Positions 11,600 through 22,080 of a stretch of 64,000 nucleotides of DNA are shown here, piece after piece. Where the stretch lies: NCBI GenBank assembly GCA_026315105.1, contig CM048750.1, positions 72,657,797 through 72,721,796 of the forward strand, read 5' to 3'. Below the pieces are notes generated by a model. The model saw only the letters and a program-made list of their open reading frames with translations. It was not told the DNA's origin and did not search any database. Origin of the DNA: Locusta migratoria. Taxonomy: Eukaryota > Arthropoda > Insecta > Orthoptera > Acrididae. The position numbers were made by a program, and so were the translations under genes. The number at the start of each line of letters is the position of its first letter. Positions within the stretch are counted from its first letter, which is position 1.

Positions 11600-12141
11600 C
11601 ATCGACATGATGGTCAACTGTGGTCCTGAGAAGGTCAGGTATCCAATTGCAGCATTGTCACACCCCTAAATACTTGGGTGTCACTCTCGATAGGTCTCTT
11701 ACATTGAAAACTCACTGCAAGAATACCAAAATGAAAATCTCCACGCGAAATAACCTAATTGGAAAACTAGCGGGGACACAGTGGGGCTCACATCCACAGA
11801 CTATCCGCTCTTCTGCAATGGCACTGTGCTTTTCTACTGCCGAATATGCTTCCCCAGTCTGGTACAGGTCATATCATGCCAGACAAGTAGACACTGCTCT
11901 CAATGAAACCTGCAGGTTGATCACTGGTTGTTTAAAACCTACTCCAACCGAGAAGCTTTACTGTCTGGCTGGAATAGCACCACCAAGTGCGCGCAGAGAA
12001 GTGGCTGCAAGCAAGGAGAGACTGGAAGTGGAAGTGAACAGTGCCCACCCACCGCACGGATATAATCCACCACAGCAACGGCTGAGCTCGCGAAAGAACT
12101 TCCTAAGGACATCTGAGAAACTCTCCGTTTCACCAGAGAAG
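11600..12141 (+). pseudogene. Jockey-like LINE reverse transcriptase C-terminal part, interrupted
   Basis: The open frame 11620-12144 contains YLGVTLDRSLT, ARNNLIGKLAG-like (here TRNNLIGKLAG), ALCFSTAEYASPVW and LNETCRLITGCLKPTP. These are conserved in the region C-terminal to the reverse transcriptase of Jockey-type insect LINEs. The frame runs without a stop into ...SPEK at 12141, where a 2.8 kb transposon begins. It resumes in register at 14972, so the insertion split a once-continuous frame. The start (5' part with the catalytic palm) is absent, and nothing is expected to be made. Confidence 0.85.
12134..12141. repeat. 8-bp target-site duplication (left), CAGAGAAG
   Basis: Identical to 14964-14971 and immediately outside the terminal repeat that begins TAGTGATGGG. 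Confidence 0.9.
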
Positions 12142-12420
12142 TAGTGATGGGAACAATCGAATGAAAACAATCGATTCATTCGGTTGTTGGAAAAAAATCG
12201 ATCATTCGGTTGCAGATTCTCGTATCGATTGAATTATTCATTCATTCTTCTGAGTGAAACCAGTCGGTGGGACCAACCGAATAAAACAACCGAGTCAATC
12301 GGTTGGACTATTCATTCGTTCTTTTGAGTGAAATCAGTCGGTCGGAGCAACCGAATAAAAATATCGATACAGTCGGTTGGACCACTCATTTCTTTTCTTT
12401 TGAGTTAAATCAGTCGAGTT
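12142..12420. repeat. Subterminal CGGTTG/CAACCG iterations (left)
   Basis: Short, variably spaced copies of TCGGTTG and CAACCGA alternate with ATTCATTC blocks. Iterated subterminal motifs are where hAT transposases commonly bind. That function here is inference. Confidence 0.7.
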
Positions 12421-12563
12421 TTGTACATTGACTGAATTACTCATTCTTTCTTTTTATTGAAAACAGGCAGTAAGTTTCTCTGTCGGTTGAAACATGTAAT
12501 CATTATCCCAACTGAAATTACTCATTATTGTTTTAACTTACAGAACTATTCATTTATTTGTAT

Positions 12564-12757
12564 GTTCAAATGTTTGTAGAGTCTATGGGACTCAACTACG
12601 GGGTCATCAGTCCCTAAACTTACAAACTACTTATGAACTACTTACAACTAAGGTCGGCACAAATATCCATGCCCGAGGGGGGATTCGAACCCCCGACCGT
12701 AGTGGCCGTGCAGACCGTGACTGGAGCGCCTCAGTCCCCTCGGCCACCGCGGCCGGC
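12564..12757 (-). mobile_element. tRNA-derived SINE inside the hAT element
   Basis: Well-preserved minus-strand copy with B box GGGGGTTCGAATCC in the reverse complement. It is flanked by the direct repeat TTATTTGTATG (12554-12563 region and 12758-12768), a typical LINE-mediated target duplication. It post-dates the hAT insertion. Confidence 0.93.
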
Positions 12758-13099
12758 TTATTTGTATGAATGAAACTGGCATGCACATCAGATAACTACA
12801 GCAGTGCTACTTATACCGCCATGGAAAAGGGATATGCCAAATTTAAAATGCATATTTCAATGTTCATTTAATTTTGGACTGAATGAAGTAACTTTTCGTT
12901 TTATAGTATACTGTAACAGTGATTCAGTGATTCATATTTTGTTGTAAATTAAACTGAGGTGCCAACGACGAGTAACTAATTAAATGTCATATCACTGGAG
13001 CAGGCCTGCGATCACTTTAATTGCTCACCCCAGACTTCAAAAACGCTCATCATCTGGGCCCGATCAGATTACTTTCGCAGACACCCACAATCTGTAGAA

Positions 13100-13780
13100 G
13101 ATAAGTGGCCAACGACCACGAAGTACCGCGGGGAGCGGGGACACGAGAGGGGGTGCTGCCACTCTTGCGTTTTCACTGCTGACAGCACCAGCAGGCGCGC
13201 GCCAAACTCCACACAACAGTGTCTGGCGGGCGGGGCGGTGCGTGCCATCGCCCATTGTTGTCGGTTTCTTACTGTCTTAATAAAGAAGCGTGGAAACTAC
13301 TGGGCAATCCCAAATCATCTCTACAAGTTTAACCTCGCATACTGTATCTCCGAAGTGGGAACAGGTAGAAACGTGCGGTTTGCGACTTATTGTTCATACA
13401 TATCTAAGGTTCTAGTAGAACAGAATGAAGTATGTTAACTTTGAGCATATTTGCTAGATCCAAATTTGACGAACACTAAAACATTAGGTATTGTAAAAAA
13501 AGCCTCAATTAAAGTATTTTGTATAAAATATTTCTTATAAAAATATTTTTATTAATTCCATCTAATTTGAAGGAGTACGAGAAGACATACAATATTTATC
13601 AGTGCTGTAAATTTTCTTCAGCGTCTCTGTATTCGTCAATAGTATATGAAAACATTCATCTCAAGTTTCATAATTACTCACTCTTGTCACAGATATTTCT
13701 GTGGTTATCGGTGAAACGGTGTGGAGGTTTATTCCATCCCTCCGCCATGTACTATACAAAGTCTTAGATGAACAGTGAAC
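13100..13780. other. hAT element interior without recognised coding sequence
   Basis: Contains short frames only (60-82 codons). No BED finger, catalytic or hAT dimerisation motif was seen, so the element is non-autonomous in its present form. Confidence 0.55.
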
Positions 13781-14430
13781 AGCAACTTGTTTTGAAAGTC
13801 AAGTGTGTAAAATTTCATCAAGATCGGAATAAAACTCTATATTGGCGTCAAAGTCTGGAATACCTTCTGTCATGCATCGAACTAAAGTAGATGTAGACGG
13901 TGGCCATTCTCTTTCTTTGAAGGTGAAGAGTGAAATACATCATTAAAATTCGAATACAAACGGAATTCGTCGAAGTTAGTAGGTAACGTACCCTCCGCCA
14001 TGCACCTACGAAATTTATTGTACTGGGTTACCTTCGCCTTGTCTAAAGGTCAAGTGTGCAAAATTTCTCAAGATCGCAGCCAAATTGTGGTTTTTGTCGA
14101 AGTCAGTATGTAAAGTACCCTCCGCCATGCACCGAATGAAATTTGATGGTAGACAGTGACTTTCCTCTTGCTTTGAAGGTTCAAATGTTTGTTAAGCTTA
14201 TGGGACTCAACTACGGGGTTATCAGTCCCTAAACTTACAAACTACTTATCAACTACCTTATACTGAAGACGGCACAAATATCCATGCCCGAGCGGGGATT
14301 CGAACCCCCGACCGTAGTGGCCGTGCAGACCGTGACTGGAGCGCTTCAGTCTCCTCGGCCACCGCGGCCGGCGCTTTGAAGGTCAAGTGTGCAAAATTTC
14401 ATCAAGATTGGAACAAAACTGTAGATTTGC
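13730..14430. repeat. Degenerate ~170-180 bp tandem repeat
   Basis: The blocks AAGTGTGCAAAATTTC, TCAAGATCGG, AAACTCT/AAACTGT, and ACCCTCCGCCATGCACC recur about three times. The array is split by the SINE at 14181-14372. It lies within the hAT element. Confidence 0.75.
14181..14372 (-). mobile_element. tRNA-derived SINE inside the hAT element, second copy
   Basis: Flanked by the 11 bp direct repeat GCTTTGAAGGT (14170-14180 and 14373-14383). It has the same tail and head as the 12.6 kb copy. Confidence 0.93.
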
Positions 14431-14539
14431 ATGCAATAGGAGCGCACACACACAGACACACTGCTTTATTTGTATGATTTGTCTCTAAGAAAGTTTCATG
14501 CTGAATCACGATTCATTTATACCCGAAAAGGCTGAAGGA

Positions 14540-14963
14540 GTATGCAAACAAAGTCACCCAAACAAAGTCGGTAAATTAATAAAAACATCCATATAACTGT
14601 AGAAACCGACAGAGACTTTTCCCAGCCGGTTGTATCGCATCAAGTGAAACCACTCAATGCCGAGAACATTCATATAAAGGACAGAGACTTGTTCCATTCG
14701 GTGGTCGTGCATCGACTGAAACCACTCAAACCCACTGAATGAGTGAAAACATTCATATAGCGGCTGCAACCGACAGAGACTCGTTTCATTCGATTGTTTC
14801 GCATCGACTGAAACCACTCAAACCCGCCAGTAAGTGAAAACATTCATACGGCCACAGAGACTATTTTCATTCGGTTGTTTCATTCGACTGAAAAAACCGA
14901 CTGAACGAAAAAACAACCGACTGACCAATCGGTTGCTAAAAACAGTCGGTTGTCCCACCACTA
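14540..14963. repeat. Subterminal CGGTTG/CAACCG iterations (right)
   Basis: Alternating CATTCGGTTG-like, GACTGAAACCACTCA and CAACCGACTGA blocks mirror the left subterminal region. The element ends GTTGTCCCACCACTA. Confidence 0.7.
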
Positions 14964-15305
14964 CAGAGAAGGCAAGGCTGAAGTTATGGAAGATGATGAC
15001 GCCTCACCTTCATGGATGGATGCCTGAAGCCGAACTACCACCTGGACACAATGAAAACTGGCCCGTGTGGAAAGCTTTGAACAGATTACGATCAGGAGTT
15101 GGACGATCGCGAGACAACTTGAAGATATGGGGTTTCAAGACAGAAGACACTTCCTGTGACTGTGGAGAACAACAAACCACAAGCCATATGCTCCAGTGCC
15201 CTTTGGTCCCTACATCCTGCACAAAGACTGAGATCCTACAAACCACTCCAAACGCCTTGGATGTTGCGAAATATTGGGCACATGTAATATAATTACAATT
15301 GTACC
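14964..15305 (+). pseudogene. Jockey-like LINE C-terminus, downstream half
   Basis: Continues the frame broken at 12141: after the second CAGAGAAG the reading is ...EKARLKLW, then MPEAELPPGHNENWPVWKALN-type sequence, a SRDNLKIWG block and a Cys/His motif (CDCGEQQTTSHMLQC). It stops at 15292. The C-x-C...H...C motif is a common C-terminal feature of Jockey-type and related LINE proteins. Confidence 0.85.
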
Positions 15306-15344
15306 GCGGCACTAGGTAGTGCATAGGTATCCGGGCCATGCAAT

Positions 15345-17065
15345 ATTAGTCGGGGGAGACTTCAAACTTAAGAGTACAGATTGGGACCTCTCAAGTTTCA
15401 TCTCAAGCAGTACAGAAAAACAGTGTTGCGAACTACTTTTGCACACATTCTCTGAAAACTGTCTTGAGCAGTTAAACAGACAACTTGCACGCAATGGAAA
15501 TATTTTAGATCTTATAGCTACAAACAGGCCCAACCTTATTAACGATGTCAGTGTAGAGACAGGAGCTAGCGATCATGATATCGTCATAGCGTCAATGGTG
15601 ATCAAAGTTAATAAACCAATCAAGAGGGCTAGGAGCGAGGTTTTGTTACAAAGAGCCGATAAGCAATTTTTAGCATCACACATAGAAAATGAATGGACAT
15701 CGTTTAGTTCGGGTACAATGGATGTAGAGGCATTGTGGACTAAATTTAAATGCATTGTATATAAGGGGTTAGGGAAATATTTGCCTATAAAGTTGATTAA
15801 GGATGGAAAAGATCCACCGTGGTATAATAATAATGTTAGAAAGCAACTGAGAAAGGAAAGGCTGTTGCACTCTCGGTTAAAAAAGGAACACGCAAATGAT
15901 GACAGGCAACAGTTAGTAGAGATTCATGTTTTATGAAAAGATCGATGCGGCAAGTATACAATAATTACCATACCCTTATCTTAGCAAAATATTTTACAAA
16001 AACTCGAAAAAAATCTTATTTAAAATAGATAAGCGGGTCAAAGGCCACTATTCAATCACTCGTTGTTCATTCCGGAGCAGGAACAGAAAAAAGCAAACAG
16101 GAAGCCGAACTTCTAAGTTGAACCTTTAAGAAATCTTACATGCAGGAAAACCATACAAATGTACCCATCATTTGATCAACGCACTAACTCCCAAATCGAG
16201 GACACAGTAATAGGTATTTCCAGTGTAGAGAAGTGACTGATAGAACTGAATCAAAAAAAGACTCCTGGTCCGGACAAATACCAGTTCGGATTTACAAAGA
16301 GTATTCTGCGGCATTGACCTCTAACTTAGCTTGCATTTATCGTAAATCTTTATTTCAAAGTTCCTAGTGATTGGAAAAAAGCGCAGGTGACTCCCGTTTA
16401 TAACAGAGGTAAAAGAAGTGACCCACATAATTACAGGCCAAATACCGTTGCCATCAGTTTCCTGTAGAATTTGGGAGCATATTCTCGGTTCAAATATACA
16501 ACATTTCCTTGAGGCGAATCAGCTTCTTTCTATGAATCAGCACAGGTTTAGGAAACATCGTTTGTGTGAAACCCAGCTTTCCCTTTTCTCACAAGACATC
16601 TTGCGAGCTATGGATGAAGAGCAACACGCAGATTGTGTTTTTCTAGATTTAGAAAAGTCATTTGACGTGGTGCCACACTGCAGACTACTAACGAAGATAC
16701 ATTGTTCTCGACGGCGAGTGTTCATCAGAGACGAGTATATCGTCAGGCATGCCCCAGGGGAATATGATAGGACCGCTATTATTTTGTATCTATATAAATG
16801 ATTGGATGGACAGAGTAGCTTGTAATTTGCGGCTGTTTGCTGATGATGTTGTGGTGTATTGGAGGGTGTCGTCTTTAATTGACTGAAATAGCATACAGGA
16901 CGACTTGGACAAAATTTATAGTTGGTGCGAAGAATGGCAGCTAGCTCCAAATGTAGAAAAACATAAGGTGATGCACATGAGTAGGAAAAACAATGTTCAA
17001 ATACAGCATTAGTAGTGAGTTTCCTGTGGCAGTCGCGCCGTTCAAATATCTAGGTGTAACATTTA
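15345..17065 (+). pseudogene. CR1-group LINE relic (endonuclease and reverse transcriptase pieces)
   Basis: 15345-15936 encodes the end of an AP-endonuclease-like domain: VGGDFKLKSTDW, NGNILDLIATNRP and GASDHDIV, the last being the catalytic D-H region. It is followed by linker sequence with DPPWYNNNVRKQLRKER. Around 16250-17065 there are reverse transcriptase remnants: VPSDWKKAQVTPVY, a DLEKSFDVVPH block and LFADDVVVY near 16835. Frameshifts and stops are frequent. The 5' end, the region between about 15940 and 16250, and the 3' end are degraded or missing. This is an old copy. Confidence 0.82.
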
Positions 17066-18202
17066 AAAGTGGGCCACTCTACGAAATAAAAGTTTAATTC
17101 TGGTAAGAGGTTCCCAGATAAGAGTTTACTGTTATAAAAAAGCTTAATTTTTGCAGTGAAATTAGCAAAAGGTCCGTGTGAACTAACGGCTACTTGCTGC
17201 TGCTAGTCGTTGTTCCCTGGCCCAAATTGAGAACTGACGTGGTTCAAATTACTCTAATAACAGGAAGTTAACGATACAGTGGCCAATATACGTAGCAGCT
17301 CACTCGAAATTACACACAGGCATTAATAAACAAGCCATCACAATTAAAGTTATTTCATAAAGGTGGCTAAAGAAAAAAAAATATGGCGCAACGGAACTTA
17401 AACATAAAAAATTGCATCTGGGCTTGTTCTCAGCACTGGTGAAAAACAATATTAAATAAAAGGGGGAAGGTGCTCGAATACACACAGACGGAAAAGTGAG
17501 AATAAAAACTACGGCATGCAACCCTTAGAAATACATAGAATTTCGTAAGCAAGCTACTGAAGGAGGTTGTACAAGGCTCGGAGAGAATTACTGATAAGGA
17601 CTAAGTGCATAGTACAAGTTCGGAGAAGAAACAGCAAAATTAAAATAGGCGGGGAGAGAAGATCGCGAAATGTTAATGGAAATCAGAAGAATACACACAT
17701 AGTTGCTTGCCTGATGGGCATGGAACAAACAATAGTGGAAGCTGAAGGCTTTGTTCTACGAACCAACCACGTGGAACACATATCACTCACGGAAGGAAAC
17801 GATAAGAAAGATTTTTACATGCACTGTACAAAAATGAACATATCTTCTGTTAGAAATCGGGACCCACAAAGCTAGAAAGAATTTACACAGAGTTCGTACA
17901 CTGCCACATAATCACAAAACGTTTGAATATACCAGGCCATTATCAAACTGCATTTAGTAACACATACACCGCGTTTATCTGTTGGAAATCACTGGTTTGA
18001 AAACTAGAACACATTTCTGCGGACGATCAGAAGGAATATTCCAAAGTTCAAGAGTCTAAGTGAAACATGCTAGACAATTAATCGCTACCATCTCCGTGGG
18101 CACAAGAGCAGAACGAACCTTACCTCACCACGATCCCAGCACAAAGTGACCACCGAGCGGCTAGGTAACAGGAAAGCTACCGGAATCTGGGAAACCCAAG
18201 GA
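17066..18202. other. No recognised gene or repeat
   Basis: Plus-strand frame 17567-17875 (102 codons) and minus-strand frame 17300-17521 show no family signature. The sequence is moderately AT-rich. Confidence 0.5.
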
Positions 18203-18401
18203 GCCGGCCGCAGTGGCCGAGGTGACTGAGGGGCTTCAGTCATGGTCTGCACGGCCACTACGGTCGGGGGTTCGAATCCCCCCCTCGGGCATGGATATTT
18301 GTGCCGTCCATAGTCTTAGCTAGTTCATAAGTAGTTTGTAAGTTTAGGGACTGATGACCCTGTAGTTAAGTCCCATAAGCTTTACAAACATTTGAACATT
18401 T
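18203..18401 (+). mobile_element. Full-length tRNA-derived SINE with 12-bp target duplication
   Basis: This is the best reference copy in the window. It starts GCCGGCCGCAGTGGCCGAG, has the B box GGGGGTTCGAATCCCC at about 18265, and ends CAAACATTTGAACATT. The direct repeat GAAACCCAAGGA lies on both sides (18191-18202 and 18402-18413). Confidence 0.96.
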
Positions 18402-18413
18402 GAAACCCAAGGA

Positions 18414-19330
18414 AACAGAGGTGGTGGGGAGATAAGATCGCGAGACTGGCCCTGGGGAGAGCTCGTCGACTGGCTTGTAACCAAAGGGTGTAGAAACCTC
18501 TTTGGTCGCATCAGCAGCAGGGGTTGGTAACGACTAACTATCGACTCTGACCCAGAGAGAACCATGCCAAGTGAGCTATTACTACTTACATTCAGACAGC
18601 CATTAGATTCTTGCACATCCACTTAAAAGTAAAACAAGTACACATTCCCACAGGGACAGTGGCGTAGCGGAGAAGCCGTACTTATTGCCACATTCATAAC
18701 CACAATAATAAATTATTAAAATAACAAAATCCTAGCAAAATTGACTAACATTTCAGAAACAAATATTTTAAAACATGAAACAGAAATGCTATTCCTCATG
18801 CCTTGACAAGAGTGGTGTTCTAGTTTTAACAAAATACTAATCTAGCGACATCAAATAATTTTACAATTTTATAAAAAAATATATGGTAGTAGTAGGGTAC
18901 AGGTGGTACGGCCCCAGGGTACCACTTCGCTACCTGGGCACACCCCATCAACCGCATGCTCGGCCATTGCCAGACCGCAGATCAAACAATCGAACAATAG
19001 TGCAGGTAAGGATGACAGGTTACACGTATTTGCACTTAACACTTGCAAGTAAACAATCCCCCTAATTTTTTTTACTAAAGTTATTAGTTATAGATGTACA
19101 CCAACAATGGAAGAAAAAAAGGAATCAATTATTATTGCGCACTTCGGACAGTACAATTACCTGGAATAACACGAGAGTTCCGTAAACAAATTGACCCTGC
19201 TAGCAGCCAGACCATCCACCACGGCTGCCAATTGTTTTTAGACGTCTAGACGTGTTAAGAATAATCTGAGTACAGCTCAACCCCCATTGCGACCACAAAC
19301 ATACAGTGTTCTCTCGGCAAGCTACATAAA
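18414..19330. other. Unrecognised sequence before the large inverted repeat
   Basis: CAGTGGCGTAGCGG at about 18658 resembles a hAT terminus, but no partner end was seen. No genes were recognised. Confidence 0.45.
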
Positions 19331-21425
19331 ACATTGCTATAAAGATATGCTAAATGTTTAAACAGAAATATCATAACGTTGTATTATTTTAAGCATTCTC
19401 TCTCCAAGCTCTTCGCATAGACACACATACAACAGCCGACAGACATGTTTAATAATAGGCCACATTGGATAATAAACGGGTTGTATCGGTAATGAACGCC
19501 TCTAACTTATGTATCCATCTTAACAAATACTCGTTCGATGTCACATTATTTAAAAACAATTCTAATCAGAGACAAAGATTTGGAACTACCCAAAAGAAAA
19601 TAAATGGTCCGTTTCGGAACTCGACCGCAAAATAAATGTATCTCTTCGTTTAGACGTTGCAAGCAACAGCTGTCGAACGGAATGTAACGGTGACAAACGC
19701 TACAAACTTGTATGTTAACCACTCTTTCGATAAAAACAACAACAGCAGCAGCAGCAGAAGGCGACATATTGTTTATACAAAAATTTCAATTTACTGATGG
19801 AAAAAACGAAAATCGGCAATGACATCTAGCACAAAGTCTGCATTGAAACTTATGATTTCCAACACACAGGGCATTTTACCGAACATAGCGAAAGCCGCTC
19901 AGTCAGTCAGCACCAGACTGTTAGGAATGCGTCTAAATATACATCTGCAAGCACCGTTAACAATCGTCCAGAACGCAGAGCGCTCTCTCGGCAGGCTACA
20001 TAAAAGAAATATATGCTAAATGTTTAAACAAATTCTCTCAAAAACACCTAAGTTACATCTCCAAATGATCAAAACCTTCTACGCAAGACCTCTGCAGACG
20101 CACCACTCTGACAAGGATAGCGCGCATGGCAATTATTTAATGGAGCTGAACCAGGCTGAAAGTTCCGAAATTTAACACTCTATATCTCTCTTTTGCGATC
20201 TTGCGCTGTTACGTTTCCTTAGATCGAGGTATACATGCGCCTTCCGAGAATTCGGGTAGTTTAATTTTACCTCTCATTTCCTTGCTACAGCAGTACATAT
20301 CTTCTTGCGTATACCCATATAAGGAATCTCTATGTCCTGTTACGATGCAAACTACATTTATCTGACGCAGGTCAAACACCGATATTCCAGCGCCCCAGAA
20401 AACATTTAAACCATATTGTGCAAAGGAGAGTGGAAATAAAAGAATACGTGAAATAATTTACCTATTTCCGACCGTCTACACTAAAACTTTTATTTTTTCT
20501 CGAAACCACTGACCTAACAGGACCCTTCTTCGAAAAGACATCCGATAATACAGCAACCACAGAACCGAGGTAGTACTATACCTGCCCAATGCAACACTGA
20601 TTTTCAGTTCTGTAGAACAAGTTCGACCCGCCCTTTACCCAAAAAATTCCTACTCCAAGTTGCTTTCTTGTGCATTCCACTAATCCGAACTCGGATTTAG
20701 TTTTTTTAATTACAAGTAGATGTATACCGCAAACGAAGATGCCTAGAACGCTAACCTACACACCACAACACCTGATCCTATATAGAACATAGAGTGTCTT
20801 CACTTTTTTGTTGCAGTACAACTGAGTACATGTAACGTAATGTTCGCAAACACTTATATTGCACCCAACGCTCGCATACATCGATCTTAACGTGCTCTCT
20901 AAGGAATGGCTAGGAGTGACACAATGTACAGGGCCACACTTTGTAAATATTGGCTATCCCCGTTTCCGATTTAGGCCGTAAGTGTATATTGCAACCTCCA
21001 GTCTGGTAATGCCAAACGAAGAGATGAAAGTATACAGCTAACGCCTGTTATTAAATAGACAAGGTGATTTGACAAATAAATGTATTCGTCGGCAATCGAT
21101 TCCAACTGCCCTATACAGCCCTTCGCATTATCTCCATGACGAACTTGTCGAATTTATTACTCATGCATAAATTAAAAGATCAGAAATAATGCTAAATCGT
21201 CTTCTGTAGAGGTCTATTGCAACACAAAAACGTCCCCAAATGAAAACACACTGCATCGCATATTTCAAACACTTTTGCTACCATTGTGGTACCCACAATT
21301 CCGTATGGAACACTAGGTTATGCATAAAACAACCGCTTATTAACTGTGGCTATTCCATCGGTTTTTAACTCTGCAAATGGCTGCTCCAACACAACTCCAT
21401 TTGCATACAATGTAGCCCTTCTCCA
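19331..21425 (+). repeat. Left arm of the large inverted repeat
   Basis: Pairs with 28917-30968 in reverse orientation. It contains its own sub-repeat: the CTCTCGGC-AGCTACATAAAA then ATGCTAAATGTTTAAAC block occurs at 19314-19365 and again at 19981-20025. Confidence 0.85.
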
Positions 21426-21790
21426 AACGGCAATGCAACACGATTGGCGTGTGTTCCGCTAATTACGGTCAGTAGAACGATGCGAGACCAATCCCCAGGG
21501 CTGTTTAGTGTAAAAGCAAATATTTTTTTAAGACGTAATCGAAGCTAAATTTCTCCACACTATCTGTTTAAACCGGGCATGCACTTATGCAATAGCCTCC
21601 TTTAAAGCCTTTGTCTTCGCCATATAACCCAATCTTCGTTTACCCTCCTTAGGACTTGTGGAATAATGTAGGCGTTACTACGTCTGTGGAGAATAAAGCC
21701 CTGGAATGCTAAAATATGCTTTAATATAGCTCCTGGCTCGACTCTCCAAGTAACTTACAGGTAGACAGTTCAAACTGAAACGTATTGTAT
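21290..21790 (+). repeat. Direct-repeat module, copy 1
   Basis: Matches 27640-28430 in the same orientation. Shared blocks include TTTTTAACTCTGCAAATGG, GCTGCTCCAACAC and TGTGTTCCGCTA, and both end near TTACAGGTAGACAG. This copy has several internal deletions relative to the other. Confidence 0.75.
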
Positions 21791-21834
21791 AAGCTTTTCT
21801 CGGTCCGAGAGAGCAGTCAATTTTCGGGTACTCT

Positions 21835-22080
21835 TAATGCCTAAGTAATCAAATTGTAGAATAACTGAACTGTAAAAGCGTATGTTAGCTGGGACCATAT
21901 GGATAGGAGCGATGCACAGTACAAATACGCACTTCGTAAATACCATATCTTCTTTAGAACACTTAAACAATCTTCTTGTACAGATCCAAAACCACAATCC
22001 TCCATCCTGGTAATGCCATCTTCTCGACCCAGCGAAATAATAAAAGTCCTCACAGTCGCCTGTCTGGACGCTTTATGAAA
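21835..22080 (-). repeat. Module pairing with 28660-28880 (inverted)
   Basis: Blocks such as AACACTTAAACA-TCTT and the GGTAATGCCATCTTC region match the reverse complement of 28660-28880 at lower identity than the main arms. The inverted symmetry therefore extends inward with an insertion between. Confidence 0.6.

Larger units (their letters stand above)
12142..14963. mobile_element. Non-autonomous hAT-type DNA transposon
   Basis: The left end TAGTGATGGGAACAATCG and the reverse complement of the right end, TAGTGGTGGGACAACCG, are imperfect terminal inverted repeats. Both ends are bounded by the 8 bp duplication CAGAGAAG, the size made by hAT transposases. The terminal ~280 bp (left) and ~420 bp (right) are filled with iterated CGGTTG/CAACCG blocks in both orientations. 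No transposase remains. Two SINEs (12564-12757, 14181-14372) were inserted later, each with its own target duplication. Confidence 0.88.
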
